Source: Clitoria ternatea (taxonomy: Eukaryota; Streptophyta; Magnoliopsida; Fabales; Fabaceae). From it: 64,000 bases of DNA. The stretch lies in contig CM075673.1 in NCBI GenBank assembly GCA_037962975.1, positions 24,164,001-24,228,000 of the forward strand, written 5' to 3'. A program made the position numbers and the translations under genes. Position 1 is the stretch's first letter. Each line of letters begins with the position of its first letter. Shown one piece after another: positions 1-10,203 of the stretch. The notes under the pieces were generated by a model. That model ran no database searches. It had not been told where the DNA came from and saw only the letters and a program-made list of their open reading frames with translations.

Positions 1-2
1 CT

Positions 3-3000
3 GACCAAGAAAGATATGAAGTTTCTTCAGCCCTATTTAGCTGCAGACTTGAAGAGGGAGGTTCTGTAGGACCTCATGTGCTCAAAATGATTGGGTACTT
101 GGAGAATCTAGCTAGGCTAGGATTCCCCTTCCCTCAGAAGTTGGCTACCGATCTCATTTTGAAATCATTACCTGACAGTTTTAAGCCAGTCATCATGAAT
201 TACAACATGAATGCATTGGACAAAACATTGCCAGAGCTACTCAATATGTTGAGGACTGCTGAGCCCAATATTTCTAAAGGAAAGGGCAAGGCCATAATGA
301 TGGTCAATTCTGGCAAAGGTAAAGGAAAGGGCATGTATAAAGGCAAAGGAAAGGGTATTGTAGGAAATGGCAAGAAGATTTGGAAAGGCAAGGATAAGCC
401 AAGTACATCAGCCTTAAAACCTGTGGGCGGGGTGGCTAAGGAAGGTAAATGTCACCATTGTGGACAAAAGGGACACTGGAAGAGAAACTGTCCAAAGTAC
501 CTAGAAGAGCTTAAGAAGAAGGGAAGTGAGACTTCCACTTCAGGTATTTTTGTTATAGAAATTAACATGTCAACTTCAACATCATGGGTATTAGATACTG
601 GATGTGGATCTCACATTTGTCTTAATGTGCAGGATCTAAGAAGGAGTAGGCAGTTGATGAAGGGCGAGGTAGACCTACGCGTTGGAAATGGAGCAAGAGT
701 TGCTGCATTAGCTGTAGGGACTTATTTTTTATCCTTGCCCTCAGGGTTAGTCCTTGAATTGGACAATTGTTATTTTGTTCCGGCAATAAGGAGAAACATT
801 ATTTCTGTTTCTTGTCTTGATAAGAAAGGATTTTCCTTTACAATAAAGAACAATAGTTGTTCAGTTTATTTAAAAGACATGTTTTATTGTTGTGCAAATT
901 TGAGTAATGGACTTTATGTTCTAGATCTCGAAACCCCTATCTATAACATTAATACTAAAAGGGTTAAAACAAATGATTTAAACCCAACTTATCTTTGGCA
1001 TTGTCGCCTAGGACATATAAATGAGAAACGCATTTCTAAACTCCATCAAGATGGATATTTAGAATCTTTTGATTTTGAATCAATAGATACATGTGAATCT
1101 TGTTTATTAGGGAAGATGACCAAGACCCCTTTTACCGGAAAAGGTGAAAGGGCGAGTGATCTTCTTGGCTTGATACATAGTGATGTATGTGGGCCCATAG
1201 GGACAATGGCTAGGGGAGGTTTTAGTTACTTCATCACTTTTACTGATGATTTTAGTAGATATGGATTTGTGTTTCTCATGAAACATAAATCAGAATCCTT
1301 TGAAAAGTTCAAGGAGTTTAAACATGAAGTAGAGAACCAACTTGGCAAGACAATTAAAGCACTTCGATCTGATCGAGGTGGTGAATATTTGAGCCTAGAG
1401 TTTGATGAATATCTTAAAGAGTGTGGGATTATATCTCAACTTACTCCCCCTGGAACACCAGAATGGAATGGGGTTTCTGAGCGGAGAAATAGAACCTTGT
1501 TGGACATGGTTCGATCAATGATGAGTCAAACTGACCTCCCTAACTCATTCTGGGGACATGCTTTGTTGACAGCAACTTTCACACTTAACCGTGTTCCATC
1601 AAAGGCTGTCATAAAGACACCATATGAGATATGGACTGGGAAACGACCTAGTATGTCTTTTCTTAAGATTTGGGGCTGTGAAGCTTATGTTAAACGCCAA
1701 AGTTCTGATAAACTTGGGCCCAAGTCAGATAAATGTCTTTTTGTGGGATACCCAAAAGAAACTAAGGGTTATTATTTTTACAATCCTACTGAGGGCAAAG
1801 TGTTTGTTGCTCGGAATGCTGTATTCTTAGAAAGGGAATTCATCTCTACAAGAATCAGTGGGAGGAAAGTAGAACTTGAAGAAATTCAAGACTCACAAGG
1901 CATTGAAGAGCCAATGGTGGAAGTGGAGCAGGACCCACAAAATGTTGTGATAACACCAGCTCCAGTAGCACAAGACTTGCGTAGATCAGGTAGAATACGT
2001 CAACAACCTGAAAGATATGGATTTCTTGTAACTCAGGAAGGAGATGTATTCCTAATGGATCAAAATGAGCCAACATCTTATGAAGAGGCCATTGCAAGTT
2101 CAGAATCTGAGAAATGGCTAGAAGCCATGGAATCTGAAATGGACTCCATGTACACTAATCAAGTTTGGAACTTGGTTGATGCACCTGAAGGGGTAAAACC
2201 TATAGGATGCAAGTGGGTTTTCAAAAAGAAAACTGACATGGATGGTAATATAAGTACCTTTAAAGCAAGGTTGGTGGCTAAAGGTTTCAAGCAAATACAT
2301 GGTATAGACTATGATGAAACTTTTTCCCCAGTTGCTATGCTAAAGTCTGTTCGGATTCTGCTTGCTATTGCTGCATACCATGATTATGAGATATGGCAAA
2401 TGGATGTCAAGACTGCTTTCCTTAATGGAAATCTTCTTGAGGAAGTGTACATGACACAACCTGAAGGCTTTGTTAAGCCTGAAGCATCCAGGAAGGTGTG
2501 CAAGCTACAACGTTCTATATATGGACTTAAGCAAGCTTCCAGAAGCTGGAATCTTCGTTTTGATGAAGCTGTTAAACAATTTGGCTTTACTAAAAATGAG
2601 GATGAACCTTGTGTCTACAAGAAGGTTAGTGACTGCACAATTGTTTTTCTGGTCCTGTATGTTGATGACATACTACTTATTGGAAATGACGTTCCTACTC
2701 TTCAATCTGTGAAGAGTTGGTTGGGAAGCTGTTTTTCTATGAAAGACTTAGGTGAAGCAACCTACGTGTTGGGAATTAAGATCTATAGAGATAGATCAAG
2801 AAAACTTCTTGGCCTAAGTCAGAATACATACATAGACAAAGTGTTAAAAAGGTTTAACATGCAAGATTCCAAGAAAGGAACTTTGCCTATGGCTCATGGC
2901 ATAAGCTTATCAAAAGCTCAATCTCCTTCCACTAAAGAAGAAAGAGAACGGATGAATAAGATTCCATATGCATCTGCTATTGGATCAATCATGTATGCCA

Positions 3001-3647
3001 TGATATGTACCCGACCAGATGTCTCGTACGCTTTAAGCATGACGAGCAGATACCAGTCTGATCCCGGTGAAAGTCACTGGACTGCTGTCAAGAATATCCT
3101 GAAGTACTTAAGAAAAACTAAGGATGCATTCTTGATATATGGAGGGGAAGAAGAGCTCATTGTAAAAGGTTACACTGATGCTAGCTTCCAAACTGATAAG
3201 GATGACTCAAGATCGCAATCTGGGTACGTGTTTTGTCTAAATGGTGGCGCTGTAAGCTGGAAGAGTTCAAAGCAAGAGACAGTTGCTGATTCTACTACAG
3301 AGTCTGAGTATATTGCTGCCTCAAATGCTGCAAAAGAGGCAGTATGGATCAAGAAGTTCATAACAGAACTTGGGATTGTTCCTAGCATTGTGGACCCTAT
3401 AAGTCTCTACTGTGATAATAGTGGAGCAATCGCACAAGCTAAGGAACCTAGATCACATCAACGATCCAAGCATATACTTAGGCGATTTCATCTCATTCGA
3501 GAGATCCTTGACCGAGGAGATGTAAAGATATGTAAGGTGCATACTGATGAGAATATTGCTGACCCACTCACAAAACCTCTTACACAACAAAAACATGAGG
3601 GGCACACTAGATCATTAGGCATTAGGCAAATGTCTGATTGGCTCTAG
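3..3647 (+). CDS. Copia gag-pol polyprotein, N-terminus off the window
   Basis: The protein packages the element RNA and supplies protease, integrase, reverse transcriptase and RNase H. The frame is open from base 3, so the first in-frame start codon (GTG at 78) is not the real start. Numbering residues from base 78, domains in order are: end of a UBN2-type gag with Lys/Gly-rich linker (about 60-115); CCHC zinc knuckle (125-138, CHHCGQKGHWKRNC); aspartic protease with DTGCGSH (173-179); integrase HHCC around 308-345; integrase core with D near 369 and E near 468; GKR-type linker; reverse transcriptase with YVDDI at 861-865; RNase H with TDAS, TESEY and DNS motifs (about 1033-1115). It ends at a TAG 15 bases before the LTR. 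No stop or frameshift is seen. Domain order INT before RT defines copia. Lineage (Tork/Angela-like) is a guess. Confidence 0.93.
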   Translation, partial: DQERYEVSSALFSCRLEEGGSVGPHVLKMIGYLENLARLGFPFPQKLATDLILKSLPDSFKPVIMNYNMNALDKTLPELLNMLRTAEPNISKGKGKAIMMVNSGKGKGKGMYKGKGKGIVGNGKKIWKGKDKPSTSALKPVGGVAKEGKCHHCGQKGHWKRNCPKYLEELKKKGSETSTSGIFVIEINMSTSTSWVLDTGCGSHICLNVQDLRRSRQLMKGEVDLRVGNGARVAALAVGTYFLSLPSGLVLELDNCYFVPAIRRNIISVSCLDKKGFSFTIKNNSCSVYLKDMFYCCANLSNGLYVLDLETPIYNINTKRVKTNDLNPTYLWHCRLGHINEKRISKLHQDGYLESFDFESIDTCESCLLGKMTKTPFTGKGERASDLLGLIHSDVCGPIGTMARGGFSYFITFTDDFSRYGFVFLMKHKSESFEKFKEFKHEVENQLGKTIKALRSDRGGEYLSLEFDEYLKECGIISQLTPPGTPEWNGVSERRNRTLLDMVRSMMSQTDLPNSFWGHALLTATFTLNRVPSKAVIKTPYEIWTGKRPSMSFLKIWGCEAYVKRQSSDKLGPKSDKCLFVGYPKETKGYYFYNPTEGKVFVARNAVFLEREFISTRISGRKVELEEIQDSQGIEEPMVEVEQDPQNVVITPAPVAQDLRRSGRIRQQPERYGFLVTQEGDVFLMDQNEPTSYEEAIASSESEKWLEAMESEMDSMYTNQVWNLVDAPEGVKPIGCKWVFKKKTDMDGNISTFKARLVAKGFKQIHGIDYDETFSPVAMLKSVRILLAIAAYHDYEIWQMDVKTAFLNGNLLEEVYMTQPEGFVKPEASRKVCKLQRSIYGLKQASRSWNLRFDEAVKQFGFTKNEDEPCVYKKVSDCTIVFLVLYVDDILLIGNDVPTLQSVKSWLGSCFSMKDLGEATYVLGIKIYRDRSRKLLGLSQNTYIDKVLKRFNMQDSKKGTLPMAHGISLSKAQSPSTKEERERMNKIPYASAIGSIMYAMICTRPDVSYALSMTSRYQSDPGESHWTAVKNILKYLRKTKDAFLIYGGEEELIVKGYTDASFQTDKDDSRSQSGYVFCLNGGAVSWKSSKQETVADSTTESEYIAASNAAKEAVWIKKFITELGIVPSIVDPISLYCDNSGAIAQAKEPRSHQRSKHILRRFHLIREILDRGDVKICKVHTDENIADPLTKPLTQQKHEGHTRSLGIRQMSDWL

Positions 3648-3661
3648 TGCAAGTGGGAGAT

Positions 3662-4946
3662 TGTTGGTGTATGCACTATGAGCCTTTATGCTTTTTCATT
3701 TGTATCATTTTTCTACTTATCAATTGAATAAATATTTCAGTTTAAAGTTGTTTTAAACATATTTATCCTTGGAGTAATAGGTCATATAAAAATTATTCCT
3801 AAAATGTCCCTAGTTAAGTATTTACATGGGGACATGTAAATACACTGAGACTAGTGTGTGAGTGTACTGATGACCTGATCTCACAGATCATAGATATAGA
3901 TGATATCGAGTCTTCACACGGGTACACATTAAGAGTAATGATGTACTGGACAGACCCACCATGAGAACGTTGCATGGATCGTTACATGATTGTCATAAAC
4001 GATTCTCAATGTGATAATGGTATATGTAGTCCTTCGACCTGAAGTCACTACGATTCCTACATGAGGAGTTTATTGTTTTAATACAATTAAACGTCTTCTG
4101 TAACAAGAGGACTATAAAGGTTGTGATTAGGCAATGAACAAATTATGCAGAGGGATGTGAGTGATGTAGATGGGATTTGTCTCTCCTATGTGACAGGAGT
4201 GATATCCATAGGCCACTTGATGGAGTAAGACTAAGAAAACGCATGGCCATGCTAGAAAGAATAAATATTAGATATTTATTCGGATCCAGTCTACTCCGGT
4301 ATCAAGTAAAATAAATTGGGCCGTACAAGGATGACGCGACCATGCCTTGGGCCCAATTAGGATATCGTGACAAAAGGAATAAACGTATTAAATAATTATC
4401 ACTTATAGGTTATGTTAATAATATTCGGACATAATGATGCATTGCTAGATGCCGCTCTTATTTTATATTAATAATAAAATAGTTTATTATTAATATGACC
4501 GGGTATTTTACCTATAGGGTCACACACATAGAGTAAGCCCATCAGAAAATGTTGTCTTATTTTAGTTGGACTAAAATAAAGCTATTGGGCCTAACTCATT
4601 TGGAATGAGTAAGGAGCCCACTTTTAGAGAGAACAAATTAGGTCAAACCTAAGCCTATAAATAGAGCATAAGATGCTCATAGGCCGTTCACTCAAGTGAG
4701 ACACAAAATTCGCAAAAAGTTGCAAGAGCTACACGCCGTCAACCTAGCAGTTGGCAAGTGTTGCGATTCTGGTGGGAGTGCTCGTGTGGACTCCTAAAGG
4801 ACGAGGCTACGACTGCTTCGGAGTTCTTCAAGAGGTAACCTAAATAATTTCGAAATTGGTTTTTTTTGCTTTGAAACACGGAACCTTGCAAATCCTATGG
4901 AATCCCTTTAATTTTTCCGCTGCTCATGCTTAGGGATTTCCTAACA
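3662..4946 (+). repeat. 3' LTR of the copia element
   Basis: It is 1,285 bp, starting TGTTGG just after the polypurine tract and ending CCTAACA. A promoter-like TATAAATA lies at 4656-4663, so the R/U5 part would start about 30 bases later. The 5' partner is outside the window, so insertion age cannot be estimated. Confidence 0.85.
4656..4663 (+). promoter_or_regulatory. TATA box of the copia LTR
   Basis: TATAAATA sits about 290 bases before the LTR end, in the position expected for the U3/R boundary of a plant copia LTR. It was identified by sequence only. Confidence 0.6.
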
Positions 4947-5040
4947 TTAAATGCATTTAGAATGATTGATGTTATGTGGCATGTGTTTAGGATGATGAAT
5001 ACGATATTAAACTGGTCTGGGTCCGAGTTAACAACCCGGT

Positions 5041-5505
5041 ATCCTAATGAGAGGAAACTGACCAGTGCTGTGTGTAATCGGTATGATTACCTAGTATTCT
5101 AATAAGAGGAAACTAACCGGTGCTGTGTGTAATCGGTATGATTACCCAGTATTCTATAAGAGGAGACCGACTGATGCTGTGTGTAATCGTCATGATTACC
5201 CGATATTCTAATAAGAGGAGACCGACCGGTGTTGTGTGCAATCGGTATGATTACCCGGTACCCTAATAAGAGGAGACCGACCGGTGCTGTGTGTAATCGG
5301 TATGATTACCTGGTATTCTAATGAGAGGAGACCAACCGGTGTTGTGTGTAATCGGTATGATTACCGGGTATCCTGATGAGAGGAAACCGACCGGTGTTGT
5401 GTGTAATCGGTATGATTACCCGGCATTCTAAAAAGGGGAGATCAACCGGTGCTTTGTGTAATCGGTGGTATTACCTGGATCCTAGCGAGAGGAGACCGAC
5501 CCCGA
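5041..5505 (+). repeat. 60-bp minisatellite, about 8 units
   Basis: The units read roughly TGTGTGTAATCGGTATGATT, then ACCCGGTATTCTAATAAGAG, then GAGACCGACCGGTGC, with a 59-60 bp period. Units differ by point changes and the last ones are degraded. The array lies inside the gypsy-type LTR remnant. Confidence 0.85.
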
Positions 5506-6769
5506 TGTCGGATGTTTATTTACTGAGTCTGTATTAGACACAGGATGGATGAAGTGATATCCGTATTCTGGTGTCGGTATTGAGGCCGAATTCAATATTA
5601 TGTTGAAAATATTGACAAAATGTTATAATGGTTTGAGATTATGCCTTGAATTGAATTCAATAAAGTGAATTATCACAATGTGTATATGTGAACTGATGAT
5701 TGTGATTGCCACTAACTACCGATGTGTATAAGCCCAAAGGGGATCGGTAAAGATTGAGAATACTGAAATCCACTAAGTGGTGGTTGTAAATGGACGATTG
5801 ATTGAGTGACATTTAGGAAGCACAGTGTGAGAATGCATTGATTGGCATTTGCATCCATGGCATATCATTCACTGTCTATATGGAATGTTAGGGGTTCCAC
5901 TAGGCGGGCCCAATAGGAAGGCGACCCAGTGCATGGGTACATTATTCTATTTCCCTAGTGATTCTGGGAATCACGAAGCTATCCATAGATCGGTGATGAG
6001 GCACCCTATGTGGTGGGCCCAGTGGGCCAACGGCTCTATGGTGAGCGAGTTACCTCGGTGTCCGACGGGGCACGGCTCTCTCAATGTGTGTTCGGGAGGG
6101 GCCCGTAGCACTTGTGGCAAGTAAGGCCACGATGATGATCCGCAGTCATGGGGTGACTAGTGCTACAAATGGGCGAGAGCGGTTTGGTACCAGTAAAAAT
6201 ATGTTGTTGATCATGATCGAAATCGGATATAAGTGTACATATTTACTGCTGTAGTAGGGGCATAGTAGCACACTTATGCTTGTCCCACATTTGATATGTT
6301 GTTGTTTTTCCCACAGTCGGATCCGCACTTGAAAGTAATTCTGTTTTGTATATGCATTAGCTTTAAGAGCATTTGCATATAGCCGGGATATGCCAAGTAG
6401 ATAGCCCGAGGTGGCGATGGATGATTGTTAACTAGAGGGAAAGTAAGTCGAGGTACTAACATTAAATGTGTGATGATTTTTGAGAATGTTGAGGATATAT
6501 TGTGTATTGTAGTGCCTTGTGAATATATTGTGCCGAGTGGAATGATGTATCATGTATGTGAAATTGTGATGTTTTCTTGAAAGATAAATGTAATGCACAC
6601 ATGTATGGGTATCATCATAATGTATGACTTTGATTCATTTGGATTATGTTACTCACCTCCCTGTTGCCATTTTTAAGGTTGATGTAGATGTGATGAATCC
6701 TACTCTTTTTGGAAGTCGAGTATTGGAGAAGGTAAATATGAAGGAAAATGTGGGTGAGCCTTGGCCGGC

Positions 6770-6794
6770 ACATATATATATATATATATATATA
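6770..6794 (+). repeat. (TA)n microsatellite
   Basis: A run of alternating TA lies within the LTR remnant. Confidence 0.9.
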
Positions 6795-7259
6795 TTCATT
6801 TTGTATGGTATACGATATGCGTATGCTTATTTTGAAATTAATTTGACAATGGCTGATTTTGGAAGGTCATGTAGGAAAATTAGACCGGGTGCGTAAGGCT
6901 AATTTTCATTAATGACCTTGATAATGTATGGATGACACTATTATGATTTATGAAAATATATTCTGTTGTTAAACAAGTCGACGATGCATTTTTCATCCTC
7001 TTTTTGGTTGATATTTTAATCACTCTTGAAATTATTCTTATCTTTATCTTCCGTTTTTCCCTTATGACAGCCTGCAGTCCGTTCGTCCAAAGTGCACTCT
7101 AATACCTTTCTCATATCTTCATATATGAGATAAGTTATTTATGATCTGGGGTAATTACTCAGTATTTTATATATTGAATTCATTCTACTTTTAATTATTT
7201 TAAATTGTGAAAAATTTACCCTTGTTTCCGAAATAGGAAATCGGGATCGGGGCGTAACA

Positions 7260-10203
7260 TATGACACTAAGAATGAAGTTAAAAAAGAATCAATATCATT
7301 AGGTATTATATAATTTGAAGTAATAATGGTTTTTACTATCCATTTTTTTGTGTTTACTTATTTCTCACACTTCATATTCTACTTTGTAGGTTTAGGGGAG
7401 ATTATCTTAATATTGATGTTCAGATTGTCACAAGCCTGAAAAATATTCTCAACAATCATAACGTCTTGGCAAAATCATTTAGACATGCGAGAGACCGCTT
7501 TAAGGAAGGAAATTTTGATGATGTCAAATTAAAGTTAATCCATAAGAGAAATACTGATGGAAGAATATATAATCTTCCAACAGTTTCAGAAGTTGCGGCA
7601 TTGATAGTTTGAGATATTGACGAGTCTATTATTGAAAGGGACATTATACTTGAAACCAAGTCACGCGGCTTACAGCGAGTTGATGTTCTTCATCCCCTAT
7701 ATCTTGTATTGCAATATCCATTGCTATTCCCATATAGAGATGATGGATATTGACCTGATATCCTGTGTTAACTCTCTAATCCAAGTAGATCAAATGTGAA
7801 GCATTTAAAGGTTACAATGAGGGAATTCTTTGCATACAGGATCCAAGACAGGGAACACGATTCTCCTCTATTGTTATTGTCTAAGAGATTGTTCCAATAG
7901 TTTTTGGTGGATGCGTACACAATGGTTGAATCAGAACAATTAAAGTACATTCGTTTCAATCAACCTAAATTAAGGGTGGATCAGTATAAAGGAATTCGGG
8001 AGTCCTTCTCACAAGGTCATGCTCAAGCAACATCTACAGGGAAATGGATAATTATTCCAGGTTCTTTTACCGGGGGTCCTCGATACATGTTTAACAATTG
8101 CAAAAATGTTATTGCCATATGCAAGCATTATGGGTATCCTAGATATTTCATCACTATGATCTGCAATCCAGAATAGGATGAAATTAAATCTTTGTCAGGT
8201 TTTCAAAGTCAAGTTAGACCACCTTATTCGGGATCTTAAAGATGAAATTAGTTTTGGAAAAAGTGTTGGCTGTAAATGTTTTTAATTACTTATGATTGAT
8301 TACTATTATTGTGCAAAAATTTACCATTTAAATTACTTTACTTATCTATCTTTTTTCTATATGTTTGTATTTTTGAGTTCCAAATAAGAAGATTGCCTTA
8401 TGCCCATATTTTGTTGTTCATGCACCTATCACATAGACCACAGTCACTAGAGGACATTGACAAATATATTTCTTCAGAGATTCTAGATAAACAAACTTAT
8501 CCAAGACTCTTTGAAGCAGTTCAAAAATATATGGTACATGGACCATGTGGTGCATATAATACAAAGTCTCCCTGCATGAAGAATGGGAGATATTCCAAAA
8601 AATTTCCAAAAAGGTATCAAAATCGCATAATCTTGGATGAAGAAGGGTTTCCTAAGTACAAGAGAAGAGATAATGGATGTACTGTGAAAAAAAAGATATT
8701 GATTTGGACAATAGCTTTATTGTTCCTTACAATATGAATCTGCTTCTAAAATATTCATGCCACATCAATGTTGAGTATACATGCCAAACAAACTGCATTA
8801 AATATTTGTTTAAATATGTTCATAAAGGGAGTGATAGAGTCACAACAACATTCGTTAAAAATGACTCGTAGATGAAATTAAGGCGTTCTATGACTACAGG
8901 TATATCACTCTTTTTCAAATGTCTTTTTAGGGACTTCATTTAGTTTTTGTACACCAAAATTTAATTTTATTAAAGTGATTAGGTTGATAGTTATGTTTTC
9001 TCAAATAATTTGCTTTACGATTCATTAATGCAAAAAATGGTTAGAAGATTATTCTTAGATTATTTAATATGTCCAAATATATTTGATGATTCGTAATGTG
9101 ACATCAAGGTTTGCTTAAACTAATATGTATGAAGGAATTAAAAAATTAATTTTTTGTAGGTACTTCAGCATGTGAAGCTGTATGGAGATTATTTGGATTT
9201 GAAATCCAATACAGAGAACCACCGGTTATTCATATGAATTTTCATTTGCCTGGAGAGTAGATAGTGAGTACGAGGATGCAGAGATGCTTAAAAACATCCT
9301 TTTACAAGTAAATTTAAAGGACACAATGTTTCTTGGGTGGATGACAGCAAATACAATGTATCCTGAGGGGAAATCTTTGTTATATGTTGAGTTTCCAACA
9401 ATGTTTGTATGGAAAGAAAATATAGCCATGTGTGTGAGAAGGAAGCAAGGTCATGCTATAGGAAGGATATCTCATGTACCCATTGGAATCAGAGAGCAAT
9501 ACAACCTACGTCTTTCACTAAATGTACAAAAAGGATGCTAAAGTTTTGAGGATATTCGAATAGTGGATGGGAATGTTCTTCCAACATTTAAAGAAGTTCG
9601 CTATGCTTTGGGGTTACTACAAAATGATAGGGAATTTAGTGAAGCAATAAATGAAGCTTCCTATTGGGCTTCTAGCCATTATCTTCAAAAATTGTTTTCA
9701 ATACTACTCCTTTCAAATAACATATGCAGTTTGAAAGTTGTTTGGAATACCTGTTGAAAACAATTATTTGATGATATTGTTTATAAACAAAGAATATGTG
9801 TGGAGTGTGATGGTAAGTTAACTTTCTCATATCCCTAATAAAGATATTATTGATTTACTTCATGTTATCTTGAATCAAACTCTGAATTACATACATGTTT
9901 AAAATCTAAAGGTTACTAACCAAATTTTTTTTATAAAATTTCTATTATGTTATTTATTCTTTATTCTTTATTCTTTATTTATTCATTATATTATGTTTTA
10001 ATGATTATGAGTTGATATACTTTTTCTAATAAAACAAATATCTTTATATGTTTATAGCTATCAACTTTGAAGATGTAGAGATAAAGAATTTATGTCTTAC
10101 AGAAATAAAGTAAATTCTACAACAAAATGGGAGAACTCTAAAAGAATTTCCTGTCATGCCTTTCCCATTGGATGATTTCATTTCTAATATACAAGATCAA
10201 ATT
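7260..10203 (+). pseudogene. Helitron Rep/helicase pseudogene, N-terminal part
   Basis: Broken reading frames match the Helitron replication-initiator protein in order. YDTKNEV lies at 7260. FRGDYLNIDVQIV through IYNLPTVSEVAALIV lies near 7390-7613. The Helitron_like_N block, with SFTGGPRYMFNNC and HYGYPRYFIT, lies near 8040-8175. The Rep nuclease block has RLPYAHILLF near 8393 and the tyrosine motif KYLFKYVHKG near 8800. CEAVWRLFGFEIQYREPP lies near 9172, GWMTANTMYPEGKSLLYVEF near 9337, and QYNLRLSLNVQKGC through YLQKLF near 9499-9697. A linker (GRTLKEFPVMPFP) lies near 10130. There are many stops and frameshifts and probable introns (for example 7275-7388 and 8230-8370). The first His of the HUH motif is Tyr. 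The protein continues after the solo LTR at 12119. Confidence 0.85.

Larger units (their letters stand above)
1..4946 (+). mobile_element. Ty1/copia LTR retrotransposon, left end outside the window
   Basis: A long open gag-pol frame is followed by a purine-rich tract (AAGTGGGAGA, 3651-3660) and one LTR (3662-4946) bounded by TGTTGG and CCTAACA. The 5' LTR and primer-binding site must lie left of the window. The right flank after the LTR begins TTAAA, the expected target duplication, which cannot be tested here. The element sits inside a gypsy-type LTR whose remaining part runs 4947-7259. The uninterrupted frame suggests a fairly young insertion. Confidence 0.93.
4947..7259 (-). repeat. Gypsy-type LTR remnant, partial, minus orientation
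   Basis: The segment ends at 7259 with GGGGCGTAACA, which read on the minus strand is TGTTACGCCCC, a typical gypsy LTR start. About 50 bases into it on that strand is AATTTTTCAC, also found near the starts of LTRs B and C. No coding capacity is seen. It contains a 60-bp tandem array and a TA run. The right flank is TATGACACTAAG, which matches Helitron coding sequence (YDTKNEV), so this LTR landed inside the Helitron gene. The other part lies beyond the copia insertion, off the window. Confidence 0.6.
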
